Assembly: GCA_037783545.1 (NCBI GenBank)
Contig: JBBELK010000003.1
Span: 558,001 to 622,000, forward strand
Source of the DNA: Henricia sp. BOLD:AAB3569
Lineage: Eukaryota > Echinodermata > Asteroidea > Spinulosida > Echinasteridae
Length of the DNA stretch: 64,000 bases
Direction: 5' to 3'
How positions within the stretch are numbered: the stretch's first letter is position 1; each line of letters opens with the position of its first letter. The position numbers and the translations under genes are program-made. The notes under the pieces are model-generated. The model was not told where the DNA came from. It worked only from the letters and a program-made list of their open reading frames with translations, and searched no databases. Below are positions 33,501-44,355 of this stretch, one piece after another.

Positions 33501-36500
33501 TTTGGCGTGACTGTTAAATGTTTATAAACTGTTTGAAACTTGCATACCGTGCTTTTGTTGGCAAGTTTTAAAACATGTTGAGACTTGTTTTTCAGGGTTG
33601 ATGGCAAAATTATCAGTGTTGAATTATTTTCGCTTTGGCGTGCCATACGCGTGACGTCAACAACTATCATATCCGCCATTACTGTGTCCATACTATGGCA
33701 CGCCAAAGCGGAAATAACTCAACACTGATAATTCTGCAATCAACCCTGAAAAACAAGTCTCACAATTTTTTAAAACTTGCCAACAAAAGCACGGTATGCC
33801 AGTTTCAAACAGTCTATCAACATTTAAATGTCATGCCATTTTGTTTTCTTGCGCAACATTTGCGAAAATATGCATCAACTTTAAATTATCAGTGTTGAAT
33901 TATTTTCGCTTTGGCGTGCCATAGTATGGACACAGTAATGGCGGATAGCAACCGTTGTCAAGCTAAGTGAAACCCAAGAATACATCATTTGTACTTTCTC
34001 TAAATTTTACTTCACGAGTTGAAATTTTGCCCCAGGGATGGGGATTTTGTCACGCGAAAAGTGACAATCCCCACCTCATAAATGGTGCAGCCCCGGGGAG
34101 GGGGGGTGGGGGGAGGGGGGAGGGGGGGGGGGGGGTGGGGGGAGGGGGGTGGGGGAGGGGGGTGGGGGTGGGGGGAGGGGGGAGGGGGGGAGGGGTGGGG
34201 GGGGGGGGAGGGGGCGGTAGGGGGTGGGGGGGGGGGGGCGGGGAGGGGGGGGGGAGGGTTGAACAATTGATATATGCATAAGGACTCTGTCCAAATAGCT
34301 GAAATATATTAGCCTAGATTGTCTGGGATGTTTGTACTCAAAATAATTTTAGTGCAGGAATAAACCTATATATTGAAATTCAATTCTGACAGCGATGCGG
34401 CCTACACTGGCCTGGGTCAATCACGTTGGAGATGCACACGTACAAAGTGAAGAATTGGGACCAAAAGGCCGAAATGCTGAGTTTGTCTATCAGATTGCAA
34501 ACACCGTTATCGAGTCCAAGGATGGAAAAGTCTTAACCGATCAGCGGTGAGTTTTCACGAATATATTCCCTGAAGTGAATGGGGCGGGCAATTCACACGG
34601 GATATTTCAGCCATTCTCCAATGATCCACCGGTAGTTTACAATGGGGATCGGGAACCAGTCTACCGCCGAATTGAATCTCAAAATTGGACTGGTTCCCGT
34701 ATCTTATTTTCCACCTACGAATATGAGGACCGGTAGCCGTCACGTCTAAAGATCTCAGGGAATTTCCACTCTGCTAAGCGACGATACAATACCCTGAGGA
34801 AATCCACGCAAATCTGTGGAGTGAGCCGGCTGTTGTGTTCGGACAACACACGCCCGAGTCATTTTGATGTAATTTAATAAATTCGGTCATGTTATGCCGA
34901 AAAGAAACGATTTCTATACTTTTCAGAAATTGTATTGGTTCTGTTCCTTATGACTGTCCCATTCCTACCAAAATTTCCGGCAACGATCGGTATCAGTTGT
35001 TGGTGGACCTCCGAGGTGACCACAAGTTATTGGACATCAGTTTAATCTGGTCAATTTAGCACTCCAACACATACGTGACCGATATTCGCAACTACCACGC
35101 AACTAGCACGCAGGTCCAACGCAAATTGTAAGTTTTGAACGCAACTCAAACGCAACTCGTAAGTTCTGGGGCCAATTTCATAGAGGTGTTTAAGCACAAA
35201 TATTTGCTAAAGCACAACAAATTCTTGCTTGGGGAATGTTACCAGTGAAATCCTCATGTCATGCATTTGATAGAACTTAGAAGTAGTGTATGGCCAGTGT
35301 TACTGTTGCGAGGACTGTTTCATTACCATGACAATCTCATAAAATATTTGCCGGTACATGTAACTTAATTTTATCAAGCAAAGTTTTTCATGCTTAAGCA
35401 ATTTTTCATGCTTAAGCCATTTTTCATGCTTAAGGCGCTCTATGAAATTGGCCCATGCACGCAACTCACACGCAACTCGCATGCAACTCGTACGCAACTC
35501 GTACGCAGGTGATCGCAGGTATTGGGGAATCATAAGTTCAGTTCGCAACACACACGCAATAGACCGTATTCCTGAACGCGTGAGGGCGCTCAAACAAGGT
35601 GATTTGGGGGAAAATGTCCATAGACGACAGTAGAAAAGTGGGGGTACGTGCATACGTACATGTACGTGGGGAAAAGTCGCGTACGCGGAGCGCGCAGACC
35701 CGTGTCGCGCGCAAAGATTTCCATTCAAAATAAACGTTTGGAAGCGTGTGCGCGTAGCGCGTTTTGTGTTCGAACATAACGCACGATGGGCGCGGACCAG
35801 GCGCGAACCACTTGACAGCGCCCTCCACGTTCAGGAATACGGCCTACTGTTGAATTGATTGCTTTCGATGACGTAGAACATCCGGGAATGTGTGGTGGTC
35901 AACAGTCACGCGCGTACACGCGCGCGCCAATAGACGCCCATGAACACGCGTAAAAAGTACTCACCAGCATTGAGCTATATATATATAACTGGAGACGGCA
36001 TCTGGGGCCAATTTCATGGCGCTGCTAAGCACAAAAATTTGCTTAGCACAGGATTTATTTGCCTTATAAAATGGATTACAAGCCAAAAATATTCGCCAAC
36101 TTGTGTTCTTCGCAAGAGTAGGAGAATACCTTTCAATACACATCACTTACGATTTTGGCTGGCAATCCATTTTTACAAAATAAAGCAAACAAATCCTGTG
36201 CTAAGCAAATTTTTGTGCTTAGCAGCGCCATGAAATTGGCCCCTGGCTGGAATCGCGTCCGCGCGTGCGTTTTAAAAGTAGGGTAAACAACAATCTTGTT
36301 CGTTCGCGTTGTGTAACGAGGTTTTTAACAAGTGTACGCATTTTTCTTCATTTATTCGTAAATTTGGGGCTGAAAATAGATTATGTCATGTCGAAATTTG
36401 TTTTAAAAGAGATAACAAAGATGACTGGTACACTGCAGTGCACTGTTTCCTGAAAGATTGGCGAAATGGAAGATTATTTAACAGGTAAGTATAGGCTATA

Positions 36501-39500
36501 GTACAATCTTTGTTTATCATCTTTCTTGTAATTATATGCCCATTGACTTTGACGTATACGTACAGTGAATTAACACCCATGCAGTTCGAAGTTATCAAAA
36601 TGAAAAGGGGATAAGGCTTAGGAATAAGTTGCTTATGGAATACAACATTTTGTTTCTTCCCGTGCATAATCATAAGTATTGCAAAATAATTACATGTAGT
36701 AATGTTTCAAGTTGTGTTAGTAGGCTGGAAAAGTTACCCATAGAATATGGGGGATTTCACATGTTATAAGACAAATTTATATATTTTTCAAGACGAGGAG
36801 ATAAGAATATTAAAAATTGTCAGCAAATTAATTTACACAACAGTATTCGCACTGCAAATTCATAAGCTTTAATCGATCTTAACGGTAAAATGTTCACACT
36901 ATTTCTTCCAATTGGTTTCCACAGATTTCTTCAAGAAACAACACAAAGAAAAATCAAAGATGCAGACTGGCTTAACATGAGTACTGGTGTATCAGCATTT
37001 CCTTTCCCTAAAAAACTGAAGGAACGCTGCTACAGCCGATAATTTGATAAAGAAGATCTGAGATCAACGAACCGAAGAATAATATGAACCAAATGCGACA
37101 AAATGAGAAGGGAATGCTGTTAAGAAGGGAAAAACCCGCCACTTTTGTAACTGCGGAACTGTATGCATAGAAATTGAGCTCATTGTAGTTTCGACTATGC
37201 ATGTCAGCATCACTATCACTATCGCTATATAGTAGAGTCAAACATGAGAGAAATATAAGATCCTCATCGGGATTTAAACATTACACCTCTTTTACAATGG
37301 GAAGATGACGCTCAGTGGTGTAGGTTCTTATACTACCTCGGGTTTTTTCCCAAGACTAATGAATCACCAGGTAGATGCACTTCATTTCCTCCGATTATCG
37401 GTATACACAACAACGGAACTACTCAAGTACCCACGGCCCACGAACTTGCTACATGAAAGCTATATAAAGATCAGTATTTTGATGTAAGCACAATACAAAT
37501 TTATGAAAAAGAAAATAAATTTTTAGTATCTCATGGGTCTAGTTTTCGAGCATAAAATAGCCCAACAAGGCGGTGTGTTCCTTTATTGTTTGACGATTGT
37601 AGGCCTATTGCAACAGCTGTGCAAAAGTTCGGTGAAATCGTCATTTCCCATTCTTTTTGTTCAGCATCGTGACCGTATATTGTCCTTACAGGCGCGGATC
37701 CAGAGGGGGGCGGGGTTTTGGGGGTCAAACCTCCCTCCCCCTGCTCCGACACCAAAAAATATAATGTAATGCATTTTTTGCGTGTCCGCCTGTCTGTAAC
37801 AAGCAGACATAAAAATCTGATAGGCAAAACCCCTCCTTGGTGGCAAAACCCCCTCCTGGAAAAATTCCTGGATCCGCCCCTGCCTTACCTCCTAATTGTA
37901 CATCGGAGGAAATGAAGTGCATCTACCTGGTGATTCATTAGTCTTGGGAAAAAAAACCGAGGTAGTATAAGAACCTACACCACTGAGCGTCATCTTCCCA
38001 TTGTAAAAGAGGTGTAATGTTTAAATCCCGATGAGGATCTTATATTTCTCTCATGTTTGACTCTACTATATAGCGATAGTGATAGTGATGCTGACATGCA
38101 TAGTCAAAACTACAATGAGCTCAATTTCTATGCATACAGTTCCGCAGTTACAAAAGTGGCGGGTTTTTCCCTTCTTAACAGCATTCCCTTCTCATTTTGT
38201 CGCATTTGGTTCATATTATTCTTCGGTTCGTTGATCTCAGATCTTCTTTATCAAATTATCGGCTGTAGCAGCGTTCCTTCAGTTTTTTAGGGAAAGGAAA
38301 TGCTGATACACCAGTACTCATGTTAAGCCAGTCTGCATCTTTGATTTTTCTTTGTGTTGTTTCTTGAAGAAATCTGTGGAAACCAATTGGAAGAAATAGT
38401 GTGAACATTTTACCGTTAAGATCGATTAAAGCTTATGAATTTGCAGTGCGAATACTGTTGTGTAAATTAATTTGCTGACAATTTTTAATATTCTTATCTC
38501 CTCGTCTTGAAAAATATATAAATTAGTCTTATAACATGTGAAATCCCCCATATTCTATGGGTAACTTTTCCAGCCTACTAACACAACTTGAAACATTACT
38601 ACATGTAATTATTTTGCAATACTTATGATTATGCACGGGAAGAAACAAAATGTCGTATTCCATAAGCAACTTATTCCTAAGCCTTATCCCCTTTTCATTT
38701 TGATAACTTCGAACTGCATGGGTGTTAATTCACTGTACGTATACGTCAAAGTCAATGGGCATATAATTACAAGAAAGATGATAAACAAAGATTGTACTAT
38801 ATACTTACCTGTTAAATAATCTTCCATTTCGCCAATCTTTCAGGAAACTTTTTCAGTCATCTTTGTTATCTCTTTTAAAACAAATTTCGACATGACATAA
38901 TCTATTTTCAGCCCCAAATTTAATGCGTACACTTGTTAAAAACCTCGTTTGAATGTGTACACAACGCGAACGAACAAGATTGTTGTTTACCCTACTTTTA
39001 AAACGCACGCGCGGACGCGATTCCAGCCAGGGGCCAATTTCATGGCGTTGCTTAGCACAAAAATTTGCTTAGCACATGATTTATTTGCTTTATTTTGCAA
39101 AAATGGATTGCCAGCCAAAATCCTAAGTGACGTGTATTGAAAGGTATTCTTCTATGTAAATCAATGCTCACCAGCGTATTTTCATTCAAAGATGCCACAC
39201 ACGCGCGTTGCGATACGTTCAAAATATTGAGCATGCAGTCAGCTTGTAAACACGAAAGTGCTTTTACTTGATCGCGATTTTTAGCCCGAAGAAATGCGTT
39301 TTTATCTTTCTCGAAACAACAGCCATGGCGCAACAACATAAAGCTAGTTCAAGCAACAGAGGTAAGTGCAACCAGTGCGCCTTTCTTGCTCTTTTTGCCG
39401 GTTATTACTCGAGCCACGTGGGTCATGAAAAATGCCCACCAAAATGGTGGATGGAAGGGGTGACGTCACCGGAAAGCAATCAATAGGTTAGAAATTGACA

Positions 39501-40141
39501 AAATTGTTGATTTGGGTTGCGTTTGGTGCGTATAAAAATATTGTTTACACGCAACTCATAGGTTTCAGCATACGCTAGTGTGAGGGCACCATAACCTTTT
39601 GACCCCATGTGAATGCGCGCTATATAACAATAGACAGCCGAAGTGTGACGTGCGTTGCCATGGCAATTGGATCTAAACTGTCATGGCCGTCGGGAAAAGT
39701 ACTATTGGAAAAGCACTGGGACACGGTTGAGTGATTTTTAGTTTAGATCCAATTGCCTATAGGCAACCAACAAAAGGTGACGTATTCACTTCGGCAGTCT
39801 AATTCGAAGAATTTAATCTAACCTATGTACTGTACCGGAGGAAAATCTATATTAAACAAGCTTTTGTTCTGATCAAGAATTGATATGTTAAGAAAATTGC
39901 CATATTACATGTAGGCCCCTATACTTATCCCGATGAGGCCCTTACGATTTTTCTCTCATCCCCAGTTTGGTTGTTTCCTACATGTATCAGAAATGAATAC
40001 TTTGAAAAACAAGAACAGCTTTCAAGAACAGTTATTCTACTTCCCTTGTCTGTTTTTGTTTGCAGGAGTTTGATCATCTGGAGAGACACAGACAACGGTT
40101 ACAAGGCCTATATTGTGATGACCAACGAAGATGGCCATTAG
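30482..40141 (+). CDS. Small secreted SnoaL-like/DUF4440 (NTF2-fold) protein, 4 coding exons, 149 aa
   Basis: Coding exons are 30482-30563, 32053-32190, 34393-34546 and 40066-40141, totalling 450 nt with phases 1, 1 and 2 agreeing. Residues 1-19 form a signal peptide (hydrophobic FILLCACVLGAAYA) followed by a short KRPPCK stretch. Residues from about 30 to 149 match the DUF4440/SnoaL-like pattern: an initial helix with EADDAYVTALKENDIEGV, a strand DVYDDDVILLANGYPTLTGK, a helix AMRPTLAWV, then beta strands ending IIWRDTDNGYKAYIVMTNEDG. That fold (NTF2 superfamily) forms a cone-shaped pocket used as an enzyme site or ligand-binding domain. The substrate is unknown here and I infer none. The signal peptide implies an extracellular or secretory-pathway location. 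The third intron (5.5 kb) carries a large palindrome and several MITEs. Confidence 0.88.
31808..32013. mobile_element. TTAA-type MITE, family G (SnoaL-like gene intron 1)
   Basis: TTAA at both edges. Inverted termini GCCGCCGCACACCTTTGCGA and TTTACCGG, with the complement at the right. The acceptor of exon 2 lies only 40 nt downstream. Confidence 0.85.
32053..32190 (+). CDS. SnoaL-like gene exon 2
   Basis: Acceptor AATACACAG, donor GACG/GTAAGT. It enters and leaves in phase 1 and encodes the first helix and strand of the NTF2-like domain, ending TLTGKD. Confidence 0.9.
33000..33095 (-). repeat. SINE-like repeat with reverse B box
   Basis: Contains CCCCAGATTCGAACCTGTGC and CACCACGCCAACCCGACCGCC, typical of a tRNA-derived repeat read on the opposite strand. 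Confidence 0.5.
33110..33980. mobile_element. Composite of family H foldback elements with a nested MITE
   Basis: TTCTTGGGTTTCA-TTGGCTTGACAACGGTTGC, CCATACTATGGCACGCCAAAG and CAACACTGATAATT repeat in both orientations at 33113-33210, 33600-33730 and 33890-33975. At 33214-33458 sits a separate element with termini TTAGCCTTTTAGAAGTATGG and its complement. A simpler family H copy is at 40395-40720. Confidence 0.75.
34023..34275 (+). repeat. Long G-run tract with a linked hairpin, copy 2
   Basis: TTTGCCCCAGGGATGGGGATT and the hairpin GTCACGCGAAAAGTGAC precede about 165 nt of almost pure G with single A/T/C breaks, ending in AACAATTGATA. The order matches 4192-4345, here expanded. Strong G-quadruplex potential on the coding strand of an intron. 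Confidence 0.9.
34393..34546 (+). CDS. SnoaL-like gene exon 3
   Basis: Acceptor TTCTGACAG, donor AGCG/GTGAGT, phase 1 in and phase 2 out. It encodes AMRPTLAWVNHVGDAHV and the central beta strands of the domain. Confidence 0.9.
34750..34980 (-). mobile_element. Family E fragment, antisense
   Basis: Reverse complement of the right third of family E (from GATCTCAGGGAATTTC to TCCTACCAAAATTT), just downstream of SnoaL-like exon 3. Confidence 0.85.
35085..35530 (+). repeat. (ACGCAACTC)n minisatellite split by a MITE
   Basis: ACGCAACTCR-type repeats at 35085-35165 and 35455-35525 flank a complete MITE at 35168-35454. Confidence 0.75.
35168..35454. mobile_element. MITE, GGGGCCAATTTCAT family, copy 1
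   Basis: Termini GGGGCCAATTTCATAGAG and CTCTATGAAATTGGCCCA are inverted. The interior has CTTAAGCA/TGCTTAAG repeats. Related elements at 36004-36243 and 55983-56225. Confidence 0.85.
36004..36243. mobile_element. MITE, GGGGCCAATTTCAT family, copy 2
   Basis: GGGGCCAATTTCATGGCGCT and its complement form about 60-bp inverted ends. The element overlaps the outer edge of the large palindrome. Confidence 0.85.
36117..37395 (+). repeat. Left arm of a large palindrome
   Basis: About 1279 bp that are reverse-complementary to 37903-39154 with very few differences. The arm holds a candidate two-exon micro-ORF (36466-36484 and 36925-36980). Confidence 0.93.
37689..37884. mobile_element. hAT-like MITE in the palindrome spacer
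   Basis: Left CAGGCGCGGATCCAGAGGGG and right CCTGGATCCGCCCCTG are near inverted repeats, with CCTTAC at both flanks. CAGGGGCGGATCCAG-type ends are a widespread hAT MITE signature. Confidence 0.65.
37903..39154 (-). repeat. Right arm of the large palindrome
   Basis: Mirror of 36117-37395. Micro-ORF exons are on the minus strand at 38827-38809 and 38373-38318. The arm ends inside the MITE sequence present whole at 36004-36243. Confidence 0.93.
39631..39801. mobile_element. TA-flanked MITE
   Basis: TA + GACAGCCGAAGTG on the left and CACTTCGGCAGTC + TA on the right. An internal inverted pair is AATTGGATCTAAACT and its complement. Confidence 0.75.
40066..40141 (+). CDS. SnoaL-like gene exon 4 (C-terminus)
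   Basis: Acceptor TTTGTTTGCAG; phase 2 entry. It encodes SLIIWRDTDNGYKAYIVMT and the C-terminal residues, then TAG. Confidence 0.88.
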
Positions 40142-40328
40142 GAATGGCCGCCATGCATTTAGCTCGGACTTCCATTTAAACAATGATCTTTGCCATTTAC
40201 AAAATTAATGTGCATGTTATTTGGTAGTGCATGTGACTAGTATGGGCAAATGGGTTTGCTTTCAGTTATCATCAGCGTCTTCAAATATATCGTCTGTGTT
40301 CAGGGCATGCTGTATCTTGGGAAATATG

Positions 40329-40334
40329 AATAAA
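40329..40334 (+). terminator. AATAAA polyadenylation signal of the SnoaL-like gene
   Basis: A canonical AATAAA lies 188 nt after the stop codon, giving a 3' UTR of about 0.2 kb. This is a cleavage/polyadenylation signal and not a bacterial-type terminator. Confidence 0.6.
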
Positions 40335-40394
40335 TGAACGATTGACTTATTGACCTTCGAATGTCTGTCCCTGAGCACAAACGATAGCTCCTTA

Positions 40395-40720
40395 TTCTTG
40401 GGTTTCACTTGGCTTGACAACGGTTGCTATCCGCCATTACTGTGTCCATACTATGACACGCCAAAGCGAAAAATAATTCAACACTGATAATTTTGCCATC
40501 AACCCTGAAAAACAAGTCTCAACATTTTTTTAAACTTGCCAATAAAAGCAAGGTATGCCAGTTTCAAACAGCCTATCAACATTTAAAAGTGATGCCAACC
40601 TTTTTTTTTCTTATAAATATGGGTCAACATTAAATTATCAGTGTTGAATTAATTTTCGCTTTGGCGTGCCATAGTATGAACACAGTAATGGCGGATAGGA
40701 ACCGTGAAACCCAAGAATTG
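40395..40720. mobile_element. Family H foldback element
   Basis: TTCTTGGGTTTCACTTGGCT and its complement at the ends. About 100-bp arms include CCGCCATTACTGTGTCCATA. It begins about 60 nt after the polyA signal of the SnoaL-like gene. Confidence 0.8.
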
Positions 40721-41970
40721 ATTGTACTGGGATTTGTTTTATAGTGATGCTTTACAGTTCATTTTCTGTTAACCGAGGGTCAGACTATTTTGAAGCTATT
40801 TTTAACATTATGCAATTGAGAACGTGCAAGCTTAGCCAAGCTTCGCTTAAGATAATGACACAACTATAGAGCTGTTTCCATGAAATAGCACTTCAGCCGA
40901 GGACGACTCGTCTGCTGTAGCAAGCACGCCATTTCGGCTAATGTCTAAGAAACGCTATAAACCTGGGCCCGGGTATTATTGTATAAGTAGTGTTTGGTGC
41001 TGGTAAACTGACTTAGGTTAACATAATAATAAGCTTTTTTGTTTTATTTTTATCTGTTGTTGTTGGTTTCCCTATAAGGATGTATGAATAAACGCCATTA
41101 TGCCGTAAAAATCATGTCAGGTCGAGTCCACACTTCTGTATTGAGAACCGATGAGATATCCCTCAGACCCACCAGTATAAATGTACAATTATGTCACTCG
41201 TTATCGTCAACTGACCCTTATTTGTTTTACCCTAATTGTTTTAAAATTCCAATAAAAAACGTTGTACAGTTATGCATTTACCATCAATGGCCTAAAACAT
41301 GTTTATAGAGCCAATTTAAATACCACATGGAACACTAATTTGTGGTAATTTATTTTAGAGAGCATGATGAAATATGTTGCTTATGAAACGAAACATTAAA
41401 CAAAACTAACTGTTTGTTTAATTCAACGTATGCACAAGGTGATTTTGCATTACGTAAGGTTACGCAAATACACTGAAGTCGGGTAACAAAAGAACGAAGA
41501 AAGCTGAATTCCACACAGGATCACAATGTGCGCTGTTTCTTTCATTCATCAATATTCACTTCAGTCGTTGCGGGGTATGCAAACCATAGTACATTTTCCC
41601 AACAAGAAATACATTGTCATCTGAAGCTCTCACTGTTAAATCGGAACCTAATGTTGGTTTCCGTGGACAAGCAAGGGGAATTTTACCATCCCATGGACGT
41701 TAACATGGATCGCGGGAATATTGTTTTTGTGGTTTGTTTTCCGAAGGAGCAAAGTAGGAAATAATGCTGTGCATGTAATGACTACAGACGTCCCACGGGT
41801 TGAGTTCTGTGGAAAGTTGCTTCATGTCAATTCTACGCTACAGAGTTTGAAATTACATTTTTAGGCCTGTACAAACTGACACCCATACTTTCAACAGCTA
41901 GGATCGATGGAGAGTGAAGAAAGCCAACACAACGGTATGATTATTAGACTATCTGGAATGATTTGATACT
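40721..41970. other. Non-coding stretch
   Basis: No gene or repeat copy supported. An ATG followed by codons MESEESQHN and a donor-like CG/GTATGA at about 41906-41936 could be a lone 5' exon, but nothing downstream supports it. Confidence 0.35.
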
Positions 41971-42336
41971 TTAAAGGAGCGTGACCAGAGTTTCTGGAAA
42001 ATAGTTTTCGATGTAACTTACCAATATTATCAAGTAACTCCCATACACACCTCCCATGTCCCAAAAACCCGAAAACATTCGCAATTTCCAGTAAAAATTG
42101 AACAAAACTATCGAGTCGGCTTTCAGCGGATAAACGTTGATACTGGAAAATTAGTTTACAAATAATTGGTGGATTTTCGACGATATCCTCGGAAATATGC
42201 GGCCTAGAAGCGCGGGAATTTCAGTTTCGTAATCAGAAAAATATAACGGATGTTATGATATAAAAATCTCATGACCCATAAGGTAAGTCCCGGGGAGTTA
42301 TGGGTAAAAAAAAGTGATCTGGTCACACTCCTTTAA
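41971..42336. mobile_element. TTAA-type MITE, family A, copy 3
   Basis: TTAA at 41971-41974 and 42333-42336. Same orientation as 5108-5475 and almost the same sequence. Confidence 0.92.
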
Positions 42337-43085
42337 TACCTGCACTTATTTGTTTTCTTGTTCTAGCTATTTAGCCACCAAAATATGAAATTGACGAGAA
42401 ATCATTAAAACGTTGATACATTTCTCAGGAAAAGCTTTATTTAGAACAGGTCCATAAGGTTTGTACACATGGTTAAAGGTACACACCGGCCTACTGTTTA
42501 CATGAATTAGTGATGTAGGAGCATTGACAATACTTTTTTTAAGGTCGTTGTGAACTGAAAAAAAAAATCATCAAAATATCCCGTCATCTACTAAAGAAGT
42601 GCAAAATTAACAAAAACGGTCAAAAGACGGGTTATACGCTTTACCAGCCGTTGCAACTACGCGCGAGCCTCACGACTTTGTCACAAACGATTCGCTCTTC
42701 TCCTGCTCAGGATATCTCCAATTTTCTGCTCACGATTTCACTGGACAGCCCGGACGACCGAATAGGAATTTCCGTTTTCTTTTGAGGAGTTGGCATCATG
42801 TTTTTTCTTTACTAACATACACCGGAGCAACACGCCCGTGTGTGTGTGCACTCAGGCTATTTGCCGTGCTGCGCGGGGCAAATATCCTACACTCCACGGT
42901 AGCCTGCCGTAGCACGTACGCGCTCGCTCCCGTTCTCCGGACTCTCGAAACAAACAATTATGTTCGAATTTTCATACTTATGTTGAACTTTGTTTCATAC
43001 CTGTATAAATAGTCTCTCTTTTGTCAATTACTTATAAATATTGGGGGGAAATCAGAGTTGAATTTGGTGCAGTTCTGCAGTAACA
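42337..43085. other. Non-coding stretch
   Basis: No recognised gene or repeat. Chance open frames only. Confidence 0.45.
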
Positions 43086-43710
43086 AACTTTTATACGGCT
43101 GGAAATACAACTAACTCACAAGACTACGTGACTTTTCGGAACCAGAATTTGGTTCCAAAAAGTCACGTCACCTTGAATTTTTCAAAAGTGCTTAAAAAAA
43201 GGCCAAATTTGACGACGTCTTTTCAGGATATATCTAATTTACTCTCGAAGGCGCTTAATGTATGGGTCTATTTCGAGCCCAAAATAGCCCAACAAAGCCG
43301 GTGTGTTCCTTTAAGGTGCAGGTATTAAAGTAATTTTTTTCCACTGTAATTTTTTCAAATTGGAAAATACGGTATGTACATAGTGTTCGTAGGACATTAT
43401 TTTCCAACAAGAAGAGAAACCAGCCGCGAATGACAAAACCAACTCGCACTTCGCGCTGGTTTATACGGCTTGAAATACAACAAACTCACAAGACCACGTG
43501 ACTTTTCGGAACCAAAATCTGGTTCCGAAAAGTCACGTGACCTTCAATTTTTGAAAAAAATGCTCAAAAACGGCAAATGTGACGTTTTTCAGGATATATA
43601 TAAGGCGTTTTTCAGGATATATATAATTTACTCTGGAAAGCGCTTCAGAATAATGTATGGGTCTATTTTGAGCCCAACATAGCCCAACAAAGCCGATGTA
43701 TGTGTCCCTT
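43086..43710 (+). repeat. Direct pair of a 230-250-bp repeat
   Basis: TATACGGCTGGAAATACAAC at about 43095 and TATACGGCTTGAAATACAAC at about 43463 start two copies with CACGTGACTTTTCGGAACCA, TTTTCAGGATATAT and AATAGCCCAACAAAGCCG. The last block also occurs at 37540-37580. Confidence 0.75.
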
Positions 43711-43929
43711 AAATTTTCAACAGGGGTGAAATTTTATTCGAAATTGGTATCTCCGAGGATCAATACAATACCTTTTTATTCTCGTGAAAAGCGGAGAAAT
43801 AAACTCTGATTCCCCTTTAAGAATAAATAGTGATGTTAGACTTGTAAACTTTTACCCCACTCATATCTTAAATTAATACAGGGAAATTTCAAAAGTCAGC
43901 CTATTAAATATAACCCTAGAGATGATGGC

Positions 43930-44355
43930 TCCGGGCCAACGCGATAATCGGTCATCGACTTAGTAGATACGATTGTCCTTGCGATTAAGAAAGGGGTCCG
44001 ACTATAATGTGGACACGGTCGAATCTGGCATCTGGTGTGGCAAAAGTTCCGCAAGGCGATTTGGTGTGGCGGTGGACTTTACATTTTTGGCATCGTTGGC
44101 AGGATCGAGCCCACTGGCGTATATATCCTTATTTATACCGGGCCACTTATACGTGCAGATGGGCTATAGTATCAAGCACAGAGTGGCTCCCGAATTCCGG
44201 GATGGGACTGGCCATGCATGCAATTAAAAACAGTCCGACGAGGGCCTGAAAAGGTCGCATACTAATGTTGCCCTCTGACATGGACATTGGTACGTTGGTC
44301 AACTGGGGGGAGATGTCTGAGAGATTTTTCAGTTTGTCATCGGTGCTTTGCAAAT
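43930..44355 (-). pseudogene. Ty3/Gypsy pol relic: integrase zinc-binding region
   Basis: Minus strand shows WPGINKDIY, a CQRCQKCKVHRHTKSP block (the CC half of the HHCC zinc motif) and DARFDRVHI at the start of the integrase core. Stops and frameshifts break it. It continues the relic at 44952-45420 beyond a family E insertion. Confidence 0.8.

Noticed and set aside
34012-34294. Proline-rich and glycine-rich open frames on both strands
   Set aside because: They read through the G-run tract. Composition alone keeps them open and no codon structure is seen.
41906-41936. Possible first exon MESEESQHN with donor
   Set aside because: The donor is only moderate and no downstream exon on the plus strand could be found before the antisense GH3 gene.
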